NCBI GenBank assembly: GCA_963850535.1
Contig: CAWKMC010000020.1
Span: forward strand, 186,001-250,000
Length of the DNA stretch: 64,000 nt
Direction: 5' to 3'
Source: JAMXLO01 sp963850535
Lineage (GTDB): Bacteria > Pseudomonadota > Alphaproteobacteria > Acetobacterales > Acetobacteraceae
In this document: positions 16,393 through 27,569 of the stretch, in pieces
How positions within the stretch are numbered: position 1 is the stretch's first letter
Layout of the letters: each line of letters begins with the position of its first letter
Notes under the pieces: generated by a model
Seen by the model: only the letters and a program-made list of their open reading frames with translations
Databases searched by the model: none
What the model was told of the DNA's origin: nothing
Made by a program: the position numbers and the translations under genes

Positions 16393-17979
16393 ATGCGTAT
16401 AATTCGAAAGCGGATAGCAATCTTGCGAAGAGCATTGCTTCCGGTCACGGCAGCAACGGCTATTCTTGGGTGGGTCGCACCGGCATCAGCCTTTCATCTC
16501 AGCAATTCGGGAAACTGTCACCCGGGCGAAAAATGGGACGTCTCTCATCCGGTCAAGGTGCGGGTGCTGGATGACAGCGTTTCAGACTACGCCCGTTTGC
16601 GAGGTACGACGGCGAACGATGTGCGCCAGCGGATGGACCGGGACATCGACGCTGTGATCAAGCTGTACAACTCGGTTGCGGGCAGTCGCCTTGTTCTTGA
16701 GCGGGGCAATACCATCACGGGAGACAAGGATCTTCAGGACACCGGCAAAGATGACTTTAGCGATCAGACCATCGTTATCGGGTTCACCAATGGCACGTTC
16801 AATGGAACCACATCGGCTGAAGCCGGAACGAACCGTAATCCAGAGAAGTGCACGATAACGCGGGCGCATGTCCGCTTCCGCAAGAACGACGACGATAACA
16901 AGCGCCCCTTCGTATGGGTCTTTGGGCCACCGGACGATTACAAATGCAATGGCGATTGCCGCTCGTTCTCCACAAAGGAACAGCCGCAGCCTTCCGGAAA
17001 TACGTCCGAGCGTTCCTTTCTGGCGATCTTGACCCACGAAATGGGCCATGCGGTCGGGTTGGAGCATCCTGACGACGACTACGCCATCATGGCACAGAAC
17101 TCGCGCACCTGGTTCAGGGGACAAGGCGAAGTCCTGCATACCCAGTTGCTGCCAGACGATACTTCCGCGATATTGGCGCTGTATAGCGGCTCGAACGATC
17201 GTGTTCCCCTGGACGTCTCGGTGACGAACACGTGGTATCAGTCGGATGCCGATCAATTCGCTACCGCTTGTGCCGCTCAAGGCGCTGCCGTCAACAAGGC
17301 ATCCGACGCACTCGCTGCGGCGAGCGGGATTTCGCTTGCTCGCATGGTCTCGACGAACTCATCAGGCGGCGGCTCACAGGATACGAATCAGAGCGGCAAT
17401 GCCGACCTCGTGCAGGCACTCACGAATGCATCGCTCGCCCTCCAAGCCTGCAAGGACGATCTGAATGCAATGCAAATCAAGCATTGCCTTGTTTCGAGCC
17501 GAGCAGATGACTGGGTAAACTTGGTCGCGCACTCCAGGGGCGCGGTTGTGACGAAGTTATGCGGCGTCAATGGGAAACCTTCGGCTTTTCCCACGGTCTC
17601 CAACAAAGTCTGCCCGGGCAAGCAGGTTCAGCTTCGGTACACACTGAACAACCATACCAAGCTCCGTGAGGTGCTGGTTAAGGCGGAAGTCTGGTTCTCT
17701 TCCGACATGACGCTCAATACCACCGATGGCAACGACGTTCAGTCGCCGGACATTCGGGAATCTACGCTGCCAGCCGCAAGCAGTAAGCCGGTCGGAAATG
17801 TCTTTCGCCTGCCCGCCAAGGTTCCGGCTGATGTCAAAGGCCAAACCTATGTGTTTGTCCGCGCCGTGCCGTATGAGCCCCAGACCGATGCGAGCCTGCT
17901 CGACACGGAATCTGATCAGATGAACAATGCTGTTATGACGCCTGACGTCGTCAAGGTGGAGGCGTCCGGCTGCAGCTAG
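16393..17979 (+). CDS. secreted metzincin-like zinc metalloprotease
   Basis: A 528-residue protein. ATG 16393 follows GAGGGA and starts a signal peptide (two Arg-rich turns, then ALLPVTAATAILGWVAPASA). The catalytic motif HEMGHAVGLEH (His215, Glu216, His219, His225) is the HExxHxxGxxH zinc site of matrixin-type metzincins, followed by YAIMAQN as the Met-turn. The region after it (about 275-400) is low in family features. The last 125 residues look beta-rich (QVQLRYTLNNHTKLREVLVK) and may be a CARDB-like adhesion or stalk domain; this is inference. No pro-peptide Cys switch is obvious. It is probably an extracellular or periplasmic protease of unknown substrate. It stands alone, with lower GC than its neighbours, which may mean transfer. 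Confidence 0.75.
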   Translation: MRIIRKRIAILRRALLPVTAATAILGWVAPASAFHLSNSGNCHPGEKWDVSHPVKVRVLDDSVSDYARLRGTTANDVRQRMDRDIDAVIKLYNSVAGSRLVLERGNTITGDKDLQDTGKDDFSDQTIVIGFTNGTFNGTTSAEAGTNRNPEKCTITRAHVRFRKNDDDNKRPFVWVFGPPDDYKCNGDCRSFSTKEQPQPSGNTSERSFLAILTHEMGHAVGLEHPDDDYAIMAQNSRTWFRGQGEVLHTQLLPDDTSAILALYSGSNDRVPLDVSVTNTWYQSDADQFATACAAQGAAVNKASDALAAASGISLARMVSTNSSGGGSQDTNQSGNADLVQALTNASLALQACKDDLNAMQIKHCLVSSRADDWVNLVAHSRGAVVTKLCGVNGKPSAFPTVSNKVCPGKQVQLRYTLNNHTKLREVLVKAEVWFSSDMTLNTTDGNDVQSPDIRESTLPAASSKPVGNVFRLPAKVPADVKGQTYVFVRAVPYEPQTDASLLDTESDQMNNAVMTPDVVKVEASGCS

Positions 17980-18001
17980 CGAGCCTTCCGCGCGTTGTCC
18001 G

Positions 18002-18033
18002 AGCCGGGGTGCGGCGCAAGCCGTATCCCGGCT
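18002..18033 (+). terminator. terminator-like hairpin after the metalloprotease gene
   Basis: The outer stem AGCCGGG/CCCGGCT (18002-18008 with 18027-18033) encloses an inner near-perfect stem TGCGGC/GCCGTA. There is no T run, so it is a weak call. Confidence 0.35.
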
Positions 18034-18118
18034 ATCCATGACATACCGAGGCCGACTGTCTCTCGCCGACCCGGCGACACGAGGCTAGTTTGTTGTCACC
18101 TCGGAGGAGCCGGACATC

Positions 18119-19270
18119 ATGAAGATCACTGAGATTCGCGCCCATCCCATGTCGGTGCCATACGCTCAGCCACGCTGGACAGCGCATGAACGTATGGAGC
18201 GCGATCAGGTCGTGCTGGTAGAGGTGCGCACCGACCAGGGCCTGGTTGGTTTCGGCGAGATCGCCGGAGGGCCGCAGAAACTGATCTGCGAACTTATCGC
18301 CACCTTCGCTGCAGTGATTGCGGGGCTGGACCCGCTGGGACATGACGAGATCTGGAAGAAGCTATTCTCACTGACGTCGCCACGGCCGGGCGGCATCGGT
18401 GGATGGGACGGCATGCCGGCACCGCTGCCACGCAGCCAGCGGCCGCAGATCATGGCAGCGATCGGCGGCATCGACATCGCGCTCTGGGACCTCAAAGGCA
18501 AGGCGGTCGGACTGCCGGTGTTCCGCCTTCTCGGCGGCACGCGCACCGAAGTGTTCACCTATGCGACCGGCGGCTATTACCTGGAGAACGAAAGACCCGA
18601 GGACTGCGCGGAGCAATACGCCCGCTTCGTCGCCGACGGCTACCGTGCGGTAAAGCTGAAGACCGGCGCTTTGGCATTGGCCGACGAAGTCACGCGGGTG
18701 CGCGCGGTGCGCCAGACGATCGGGCCCGATGTGATGCTGATGCTGGATATGAATGCGCCGTACGACGTTGCAGGCTGTATCCGCTTCGCGGCGGCCGTTG
18801 CGCCATATGACATTCTGTGGCTGGAGGAGCCGTTGCACTGGTATCTGCAGCCGGCGGATTACGTGCGGCTTGCGGCGGCCTCGCCGATCCCGCTGGCCCA
18901 TGGCGAGCGCGAATGGCACCGCTATACGGTGCGCGATTTCATCGACAGCGGTGCCATCCGCTATGTGCAATTCGATTCCACGCGTGCGGCGGGCTTCACC
19001 GAATCGCTGCGCATTGCGCACTACGCCGAGCAGAAGGGCGTGGTAATCGCGCCGCACTCGGCGCTGCACATCCACGCGCACCTGGCATCGGCGTTTGGCG
19101 ACGCGGCTTTCGGTGCGGAATCGATCGGCGATCCAGACCGCCACCCGATCCATCATCACATCCATCGCGGTGGCGCTGTCGTGAAGAACGGCATGGCGCA
19201 GCTGACCGAGGCACTGGGGTTTGGCATGGAGATCGACTGGGCCTGGGTGGAGAAGTATCGATCTACGTAA
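18119..19270 (+). CDS. mandelate racemase/muconate lactonizing enzyme family protein
   Basis: A 383-residue protein; ATG 18119 has GGAGGAG upstream. It is an enolase-superfamily fold: capping domain (1-130), then a barrel with the Lys motif VKLKTG, the first metal Asp in LMLDMN, the second Glu in WLEEPL, the third acidic site in HGERE, and a barrel His in APHSALHIHAHL. The KxK plus His arrangement fits the mandelate racemase or sugar-acid dehydratase subgroups, which abstract a proton alpha to a carboxylate. The substrate is probably a sugar acid or related hydroxy acid and is not fixed by sequence. Convergent with the ammonia-lyase gene next door. Confidence 0.85.
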   Translation: MKITEIRAHPMSVPYAQPRWTAHERMERDQVVLVEVRTDQGLVGFGEIAGGPQKLICELIATFAAVIAGLDPLGHDEIWKKLFSLTSPRPGGIGGWDGMPAPLPRSQRPQIMAAIGGIDIALWDLKGKAVGLPVFRLLGGTRTEVFTYATGGYYLENERPEDCAEQYARFVADGYRAVKLKTGALALADEVTRVRAVRQTIGPDVMLMLDMNAPYDVAGCIRFAAAVAPYDILWLEEPLHWYLQPADYVRLAAASPIPLAHGEREWHRYTVRDFIDSGAIRYVQFDSTRAAGFTESLRIAHYAEQKGVVIAPHSALHIHAHLASAFGDAAFGAESIGDPDRHPIHHHIHRGGAVVKNGMAQLTEALGFGMEIDWAWVEKYRST

Positions 19271-19274
19271 CGCG

Positions 19275-20457
19275 TCAATTGGCCCCTATCCTCTCGGGAT
19301 CGGTACCCACCAGACGCTCGTACAACACCGGATCAGTGGCACCCTCGGTGTTGAACGCGAGGATCCGACTTGAATGATCCACGCCGAGCGTTTCTCGCGC
19401 CGACCGATCGACCGTCACCAGCAGGCAGCCAGCGAGGCCAGCGACGCCGGACTCGCCACCCACGATCCCGCACTGGGCAAGCAGCCGCATGCAGGCAATC
19501 GCGGCCTCATCGGGGATCGCCATGAAGGCCGTGGCCGCACGGTCCAGCACCTGCCACGCAACGATACTCGGCTCACCGCAGGCGAGACCCGCCATCACCG
19601 TGTCGAGCTCCCCAGGCACAGCCGTCGGCCTGCCCAGTTCGGCGCTAGCCAACAGACAGGCGGCCCGATCTGGTTCCACAACGATGAGCACGGGCGCGGG
19701 ATGAAAGCGCTCGCGCAACTGCACCGAGACCGCCGCGGCCACACCCCCGACCCCGGCCTGGATAAAGACATGCGTCGGTGGTTCGCCCTGCCACTGATCA
19801 GCCGCCTCATCCGCCATCACGCGGTAGCCTTGCATGATCAGCCGCGGCACCTCGGTATAGCCGCTCCAGGATGTATCCGAGACCACAATCCATCCGTTCG
19901 CCTGCGCCTGACGCGCGGCCTCGCGCACCGCGTCATCATAGTTGCCGGCGACGCGACGCACCTCTGCGCCATACTGCGCAATAGCATCAATACGTCCCTT
20001 GCTCACCGCTTCATGCACAAAGATCACGCAGCGGCAGTGAAAGCGCTGTGCACCCCAGGCGACGGCCCGGCCATGATTGCCATCGGTGGCGCAGGTGACG
20101 ACGATCGTTTGGGTGGCCTCACGATACTTGCCGCCGGCCAGCTCGGTTGATCGCACCTCCACCGCCACGCTGCGCCGCGCCAGTTCCGTCGACAGCACTT
20201 CGGCAACCGCATAGGCGCCGCCCAGCGCTTTGAAGCTGCCCAGCCAAAATCGCCCGGCCTCGTCCTTCAGCCGAATGCAGGCTAACCCCGGCTTGTTCCG
20301 CCAGCGCGGGCAGGTCCCGTAACGGCGTCGGAGCATAGTCGCGCCATGAGGTGATCTCGTTCCTCGCGCGCACAAAGCCCGCAAGCGGCAGTGATCCCGC
20401 TGCTGCTGCGTCGAGGCGAGGATTGGCGAACAGGCGGAACGGCATCGGACCAAGCAT
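19275..20457 (-). pseudogene. dpaL: diaminopropionate ammonia-lyase-like PLP enzyme, frameshifted near its N-terminus
   Basis: The start at ATG 20457 (MLGPMPFRLFANPRL) is in a different frame from the body. The frames join at about 20283, where one extra base (GTTAGCC where GTTGCC is expected) restores a continuous AGVACIRLKDEAGRF. The body has the PLP lysine in GSFKALGGAYA, the substrate/phosphate segments CATDGNHGRAVAWGA and QAGVGGVAAAV, and the family ending (FNTEGATDP). The family splits 2,3-diaminopropionate, and often D-serine or other beta-substituted amino acids, to pyruvate and ammonia in the cytoplasm. If the extra base is an error the enzyme is complete at about 393 residues. Confidence 0.75.
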
Positions 20458-20577
20458 CGAGGGAACGCTGGCTCGCTTCACGGCGTGCTGCAACGGGGCG
20501 GGCCTTGCCTTCCCCGCCCCGCTGCGCGACCCTTGACGCCACCAGAGGCAGTCCAGATCAGCAGAGCGAGGGATACT

Positions 20578-22864
<2,287 letters not shown>

Positions 22865-22867
22865 TCG

Positions 22868-23128
22868 ATGAGCGATACGCCCGCGCGGGTCGTATTCACC
22901 ACTGGCTTTTCACGCCGCTACACCGGCGGCGTGACGGAGTTCGCAGTGGCGGCCAAGACCCTGCGCGGGGTCATCCGCGAGATGGACAAGCAGTTTCCCG
23001 GTCTGGCGGAGACGCTGGAAGAGGAAACTACCGTCGCGATCGACGGCGAGTTGTACGAAATCGACTTTCTCCGCCCCATCAAGCCTGGGGCGGAGGTGTT
23101 CTTCATTCCGAAGATTGAAGGCGGATAG
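22868..23128 (+). CDS. MoaD/ThiS-like ubiquitin-fold sulfur carrier
   Basis: An 86-residue protein. ATG 22868 lies three bases after the molybdenum enzyme stop. The beta-grasp pattern ends in the di-glycine tail FIPKIEGG, which is adenylated and thiocarboxylated in this family so that it can donate sulfur, for MoaD in making molybdopterin. A central acidic-hydrophobic stretch (TVAIDGELYEIDFLRPIKPG) matches the loop before the last strand. Placement after a molybdenum hydroxylase suggests a dedicated cofactor supply, but a role in another sulfur transfer is possible. Confidence 0.78.
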   Translation: MSDTPARVVFTTGFSRRYTGGVTEFAVAAKTLRGVIREMDKQFPGLAETLEEETTVAIDGELYEIDFLRPIKPGAEVFFIPKIEGG

Positions 23129-23147
23129 GCCTGAGCGAGTTCATTGC

Positions 23148-24488
23148 ATGAGCCAGCCGCCCCAGCGTCGCCCCTATGCCTGCCGTATTCCTGCATTTGC
23201 GAGCGGCGGCAATTCGCCACTGCGGGTGCTGGAGGAATGCCTGGCCGAAATCGACAGGAGAGAGGCGGCGGTCGGCGCGTTCACCGTGATCGACGCGGTG
23301 GGGGCGCACGCAGCGGCGGAGGCCTCCGCCCAACGCTGGCAGGCAGGCAAGCCACTCTCGGCGATCGATGGCATGCCGGTCGGGGTCAAGGACATGATCG
23401 ACACCGCCGACATGGTCACCGGGATGGGGTCGCCGCTGTTCGACGGCTACCGCCCATTGTTCGATGCGGCCAGCGTGCAGGGCTTGCGCGAGGCCGGCGC
23501 GGTTATCGTGGGAAAGACCGTCACGACGGAGTTCGCCTCATCGCATCCGCGCGGAACACGCAACCCTTGGGATACGACGCGCACTCCTGGCGGCAGCAGC
23601 AGCGGATCGGCAGCCGCCGTCGGCTGCGGCATGTTGTGTGGCGGCCTCGGCACGCAGGTCGTCGGTTCTATCCTGCGGCCCGCCGGGTTCTGCGGCGCGT
23701 ACGGGTTCAAGCCTTCAGTTGGCGGGATCAACCGCGGCGGGAGCTTGGACTATCTCAGTCAGAGCGTCACCGGCACGATCGCAGCAAGCCTTGCGGACGC
23801 CTGGGCAATGGCCCGGGCGATTGCCGATCGGGTGGGCGGTGATCCAGGGTATCCTGGTCTGACCGGTCCATTGACCCTCCCGCCACCGCACCGGCCAACG
23901 CGGCTGGCGCTGCTGCGCACGGCCGGTTGGCCGATCCTTACCGCGCTCGCGCGCGCCTCGCTTGAGTCGGCACTGGATCGGCTACGCGCCGCCGGCGTGG
24001 CCGTGCTGACCCCGGAGGAGTGCCCAGCACTCAGGGAGGTGGAGGCCGCGATCGCGGAGGCGCACCAGATCACGATGGGCATCAACGCCTGGGAGTGGCG
24101 TTGGCCGCTGGGCAGCTTTGTTGCGCGCGATGCCTCGCGGATGAGCCCCAGTTCTCTGGAGCGGCATGCTCGGTCGAACACGATGCGCCAATCGGAATAC
24201 GCAGCCCTGCTTGCGCGACGCGAGGCGGCGCGTGACGCCTACGCGGCCCTGGCCGGGCAGGTCGATGCAGTGGTCAGTGTCACCGCGCCTGGGGCGGCAC
24301 CAATCGGCTTGGAGACCACGGGCAATCCGATCTTTGTTGTGCCCGGTTCACTGCTTGGCGCGCCTGGTGTCACCTTGCCGGTACTGGACGATGGAGGCCT
24401 GCCGCTCGGACTGCAGGTGCTAGGTTTTCCGCAGCGCGATGCAGACCTCTTTGGGCTGGCAGGCTGGATCGACGACGCAGTGCGCTAG
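23148..24488 (+). CDS. amidase signature family protein
   Basis: A 446-residue protein, ATG 23148. The catalytic triad of the family is visible: Lys81 in PVGVKDMID, a cis-Ser in the GGSSSGSAAAV loop and the nucleophile Ser174 in VVGSILRPAGFCG (the usual TDTGGS is changed to TQVVGS). Length and the closing segment (GVTLPVLDDGGLPLGLQVLG) are normal. It hydrolyses an amide to acid and ammonia in the cytoplasm; the substrate is unknown. Twenty bases after the MoaD-like gene in the same direction, so possibly one operon acting on a nitrogen heterocycle or carboxamide. Confidence 0.87.
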   Translation: MSQPPQRRPYACRIPAFASGGNSPLRVLEECLAEIDRREAAVGAFTVIDAVGAHAAAEASAQRWQAGKPLSAIDGMPVGVKDMIDTADMVTGMGSPLFDGYRPLFDAASVQGLREAGAVIVGKTVTTEFASSHPRGTRNPWDTTRTPGGSSSGSAAAVGCGMLCGGLGTQVVGSILRPAGFCGAYGFKPSVGGINRGGSLDYLSQSVTGTIAASLADAWAMARAIADRVGGDPGYPGLTGPLTLPPPHRPTRLALLRTAGWPILTALARASLESALDRLRAAGVAVLTPEECPALREVEAAIAEAHQITMGINAWEWRWPLGSFVARDASRMSPSSLERHARSNTMRQSEYAALLARREAARDAYAALAGQVDAVVSVTAPGAAPIGLETTGNPIFVVPGSLLGAPGVTLPVLDDGGLPLGLQVLGFPQRDADLFGLAGWIDDAVR

Positions 24489-24527
24489 TGCAGAAGCGCC
24501 AGTACTGTCGCACCCAGTTTGAGAGGG

Positions 24528-24737
24528 CTACATAAACTTTACGCGTCCGTGGTCGGACTGGTGACTCCCAACTGGGACTTTCGCCTGCTCCACTACCACC
24601 GCGGCACCGCCGATGACGATCAGGACACAGACAGCCAATCGACTGAGCATCCTCGGCAGCGACCGCCGCTTTGATGAAGGCAGACCTCCGTACCAGTAAG
24701 TCTCAAACCACCTGCGATCGATGTGGAAAGGGTGCAT
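24528..24737 (-). CDS. small single-span membrane protein
   Basis: A 69-residue protein. ATG 24737 is chosen because a GGGGGG-containing ribosome site lies just upstream. The N-terminus MHPFHIDRRWFETYWYG is aromatic and cytoplasmic-looking, followed by basic residues and one membrane helix (LAVCVLIVIGGAAVVV). Similar short proteins with an early YWYG-type motif occur in alphaproteobacteria, without a known role. Nothing else in this segment supports a longer gene. Confidence 0.55.
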   Translation of the reverse strand: MHPFHIDRRWFETYWYGGLPSSKRRSLPRMLSRLAVCVLIVIGGAAVVVEQAKVPVGSHQSDHGRVKFM

Positions 24738-24938
24738 TCTGCCCCCCTCTAGCCTGGCGTGAATTCCAACTGCAGGACGATATCCGCCGGCAGCTGACAC
24801 CAATATGAAGCTTTTCACATATAGATCGCGGTAGTGGGTCGCGAACCAACCAGGGGCGCTATGACACGGCAAAGAAAGCCGCCAAAGACACGCTCTGCGG
24901 ATGCGCAAATGGCGGCGCGTCGACCTACAGAAAACATC

Positions 24939-24966
24939 AAAGCCGCCCTTTCAGGCGGCCTTTATT
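24939..24966. terminator. terminator-type hairpin (works on the minus strand for the gene at 24978)
   Basis: Stem GCCGCC/GGCGGC with loop CTTTCA, flanked by A/T runs on both sides (CATCAAA and TTTATTTTC). It could end transcription from either strand; on the minus strand it lies 12 bases after a stop codon. Confidence 0.65.
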
Positions 24967-24977
24967 TTCTGTTCACG

Positions 24978-25199
24978 TCAGCGAGAGCTGTCCAGATCGC
25001 TGAAGCGAGGCGCGACTGTCTGCAAGACGTGCCAACGCGACGCCTCTTGGGCGATGCGGCGTCGCTCTTGCGCCTCCTGTGCAACCTGAAGTTCGTGTAG
25101 CCGCCGGACGGCGGCATCCTCGTTCGGAAAGCAGCCGACTGGTCGGCGTTCACCATTCTCGTGAATGGCCTCGATCCAGTAGCTCCGACGGCGCGGCAT
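24978..25199 (-). CDS. small hypothetical protein
   Basis: A 73-residue protein. ATG 25199 is chosen because MPRRRSYWIEAIHENGERRP is protein-like from there. The middle is helical and charged (LQVAQEAQERRRIAQEAS). A terminator-type hairpin follows the stop directly. I do not recognise a family; the start resembles short conserved proteins that read as small RNA- or DNA-associated factors, but this is not shown. The rest of 24738-25441 holds no other supported gene. Confidence 0.5.
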   Translation of the reverse strand: MPRRRSYWIEAIHENGERRPVGCFPNEDAAVRRLHELQVAQEAQERRRIAQEASRWHVLQTVAPRFSDLDSSR

Positions 25200-25307
25200 T
25201 ATCGCATAGGCAACCATGCGTCACACTACGCACAGACCATGCCACGACTATGTTCGCAGCCATGGCGCACATCACCCGTCTAACTCCGCGTCGTATCTGC
25301 AAATATC

Positions 25308-25340
25308 GCCATCGCCTGTCGCGTCGCAGCAGGCGATGGC
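25308..25340. repeat. perfect 11-bp inverted repeat
   Basis: GCCATCGCCTG (25308-25318) and CAGGCGATGGC (25330-25340) are separated by 11 bases. It lies in a gene-free stretch, 100 bases past the end of the minus-strand VOC gene. No T run follows. Confidence 0.6.
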
Positions 25341-25345
25341 ACGTT

Positions 25346-25379
25346 CCAGTCACGTTAAATGGCCAGTCACGTTAAATGG
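25346..25379. repeat. perfect tandem 17-bp direct repeat
   Basis: CCAGTCACGTTAAATGG occurs twice back to back (25346-25362, 25363-25379). It is A/T-richer than the surroundings and contains the near-palindrome ACGT; it could be a duplicated protein-binding site. Confidence 0.7.
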
Positions 25380-25441
25380 TAACAGCGACGTAGCTCGGCA
25401 TTCCGCGCTGCGGCGCAGCGCCAAGCTCCGCAAGCCGACCT

Positions 25442-25825
25442 TCACCCACGCTGGATCAACTCGATCGACACCTCCTGCGGGGCAGTGAGGAATGCGATCC
25501 GAACGCCAGGCCGGATCGTCTTCGGTTCCATGGTGAACGGTACGCCTTTCGACTTAAGTTCCGCCACCGCCGTGTCGATGTCCGCCACCGTCAGGCCAAA
25601 GTGGTCCAGTCCCATGTATGGCGTCTGCGGCGACGGCGCGGTCGCGCCTGGGTCTGCCTTGGCGATGAAGATCTTCTGCCCAGTGAGATCGAGATCGTAG
25701 CGCGTCGACCCGTCGGCCTGCGGCGTTCTGATGATCTCGGCGCCGAGCTTGTCCTGGTACCAAGCGGCGGTCGCCGCCGGATCGGGGGAACGGAGATGGA
25801 TATGTTCCCAGATGAACTTTGTCAT
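25442..25825 (-). CDS. VOC (glyoxalase/bleomycin-resistance) family protein
   Basis: A 127-residue single-module VOC protein. It opens with FIWEHIHLRSPDPAATAAWY, has the central metal-side His in GLDHFGLTVADID, and ends with VSIELIQRG, whose Glu is the usual last ligand. Members bind a divalent metal and act as isomerases, dioxygenases or binding proteins; a lactoylglutathione lyase-like role is possible. GGAGG is present upstream of ATG 25825. Transcribed alone. Confidence 0.82.
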   Translation of the reverse strand: MTKFIWEHIHLRSPDPAATAAWYQDKLGAEIIRTPQADGSTRYDLDLTGQKIFIAKADPGATAPSPQTPYMGLDHFGLTVADIDTAVAELKSKGVPFTMEPKTIRPGVRIAFLTAPQEVSIELIQRG

Positions 25826-25922
25826 GACTTCCTCCCGCGTGCAGATACCCCATTAATCAGCCAGATCAGTGGCCAGGCAAGTCTGGCCTTGCGAACCTCG
25901 CTTGGACCCCCAGAATATCCGC

Positions 25923-26582
25923 ATGTCCCGACGCACCGTTGAGATCACCACTGACCTCATGCTGCGGGCCTACCGGCACGGCCTGTTTCCGATGGCGGAA
26001 ACCCGCAAGGGCGATCGGCTCTACTGGCTGGACCCCGAGAAGCGCGGCATCCTGCCGCTGGATAGTTTCCACCTGCCGCGTCGTCTCGCTCGCACTGTGT
26101 TGTCGAGTGCCTTCGAGGTGACAGTCGATCAGGACTTCGCCGGCACGATCGCCGGCTGTGCCGAGCCCGCGCCGGGCCGCGTCGACACGTGGATCAACCC
26201 TCAGATCGAGCGCCTGTTTTCCGAACTGCACCGCCTCGGTCACGCTCACTCGGTGGAGAGCCGGCAGGACGGCCACCTGGTCGGCGGCCTTTACGGCGTC
26301 GCGATAGGCGGCGTGTTCTTTGGTGAAAGCATGTTCAGCGTCGCCCGCGACGCGTCAAAAGTAGCGCTGGTGCATCTCGTCGCTCGGTTGCGACTGGGTG
26401 GCTTCCGGTTGCTGGACACCCAGTTCGTCACCGGCCATCTCGCGCAGTTCGGCGCCGAGGAACTGGCGCGGGAGGAATACAAGACGCGACTGACCCAGGC
26501 GCTGGCGGCGCCCGCGCAGTTCCCGACTGAACCCGAGCCAGCGACGCTCGAAGCCGAGATCCGTCGACTTGCTGCGGGGTGA
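25923..26582 (+). CDS. aat: leucyl/phenylalanyl-tRNA-protein transferase
   Basis: A 219-residue protein. ATG 25923 (MSRRTVEITTDLMLRAYRHG) matches the family start; upstream in-frame residues do not. Family motifs are AYRHGLFPMAE (family: ayr.GiFPM), DPEKRGILPLDSFH, WINPQI, HSVESRQDGHLVGGLYGVAI, FFGESMFS, and LLDTQFVTGHLAQFGA. It moves Leu, Phe or Met from tRNA to the N-terminus of proteins that start with Arg or Lys, marking them for ClpS/ClpAP degradation (N-degron pathway). Cytoplasmic. The gene stands alone on the plus strand. Confidence 0.95.
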   Translation: MSRRTVEITTDLMLRAYRHGLFPMAETRKGDRLYWLDPEKRGILPLDSFHLPRRLARTVLSSAFEVTVDQDFAGTIAGCAEPAPGRVDTWINPQIERLFSELHRLGHAHSVESRQDGHLVGGLYGVAIGGVFFGESMFSVARDASKVALVHLVARLRLGGFRLLDTQFVTGHLAQFGAEELAREEYKTRLTQALAAPAQFPTEPEPATLEAEIRRLAAG

Positions 26583-26717
26583 GCCGATGCCGGGCTACGA
26601 TCTGAATGTAACCATCGACGCTATCGCGAGACGAATGAGCGTGGTCGACGGTGCAACCAAGCGTGTAGCAGCGAGAACACCTACCGACGGTGTAGCCGCA
26701 ACGGCCGGAGCGCAGCG

Positions 26718-27557
26718 ATGATCGTGCCCTGGCGCGATCGACACGGGCGCTTCCTGCCGCTGAAGGCGACCGTGCTGGCCGCGAGCTTTGTCCCCGGCGC
26801 GGTGATCGCCTACTGGTGGGCGGCGGACATGCTCGGCGCGCGGCCGGTCAACGAGGTGATCCACGGCCTGGGGCTCTGGGCGATCCGCTTCCTGATGATC
26901 TCGCTCGCGATCTCGCCGGCGGCACGGCTGCTGAACTGGCCACGCCTGCTGACCGTGCGCCGGATGGTCGGGTTGGCGGCGCTGGCCTACGCCTTGGCGC
27001 ATCTTTCGCTCTACGTGGTGCAGCAGAACTTTCACCTGGGCTTCGTCGCCTCGGAAATCGTGCGGCGCTTCTACCTGACCATCGGGTTCGTCACGCTGCT
27101 GGGGCTTGGGGTACTTGGCTGGACCTCGACTGACGCCTGGATGCGGGATCTCGGCCGGCGCTGGAAAGTGCTGCACCGGTCCATCTACGTGCTCGCCGTC
27201 ATCGCATTGCTGCATTACTTCATTCAGTCGAAGTCGAACGTGTCGGAGCCGGTCTTCGTCTCCGGCCTTTATGTCTGGCTGATGCTGTGGCGCGGCCTGC
27301 CAATGCCCTGGCAACGCAGCGTGCTCGTGCTGCCGCTGCTCGCTTTGCTCGCCGCGCTGGCCGCCGCGGGCGTCGAATTCGCATGGTACGGACTGGCGAC
27401 CGGTATCAGTCCGTGGCGCGTCCTGGCGGCAAGCGAGACGTTACGCTTCGGCCTGCGTCCCGCCCATTACGTCGCACTGGTCGGGCTGGCTGTGGCGCTG
27501 CTCGCGACCGTCCGCCGCATCGGTGGTCTGTCCCGATCCAGGCCGAGGATGGCCTAA
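26718..27557 (+). CDS. msrQ: MsrQ heme-binding subunit of periplasmic methionine-sulfoxide reductase
   Basis: A 279-residue protein with about six membrane helices. It belongs to the ferric-reductase-like family: IHGLGLWAIRFLMISLAISP, HLSLYVV and LHRSIYVLAVIALLHYF supply the heme His residues. MsrQ passes electrons from the quinone pool or a flavin to the molybdenum enzyme MsrP, which repairs oxidised Met in periplasmic proteins. MsrP is normally the adjacent gene, but upstream is aat and downstream is a CoA-transferase, so the partner must lie elsewhere. The C-terminal 70 residues extend beyond the usual 200-residue family length. Confidence 0.88.
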   Translation: MIVPWRDRHGRFLPLKATVLAASFVPGAVIAYWWAADMLGARPVNEVIHGLGLWAIRFLMISLAISPAARLLNWPRLLTVRRMVGLAALAYALAHLSLYVVQQNFHLGFVASEIVRRFYLTIGFVTLLGLGVLGWTSTDAWMRDLGRRWKVLHRSIYVLAVIALLHYFIQSKSNVSEPVFVSGLYVWLMLWRGLPMPWQRSVLVLPLLALLAALAAAGVEFAWYGLATGISPWRVLAASETLRFGLRPAHYVALVGLAVALLATVRRIGGLSRSRPRMA

Positions 27558-27569
27558 GGCGGCCGTCGG

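Noticed and set aside
24834..25100. Open frame in the gene-free stretch after the amidase
   Set aside because: It runs through the terminator hairpin at 24939 and overlaps the better-supported minus-strand gene at 24978.
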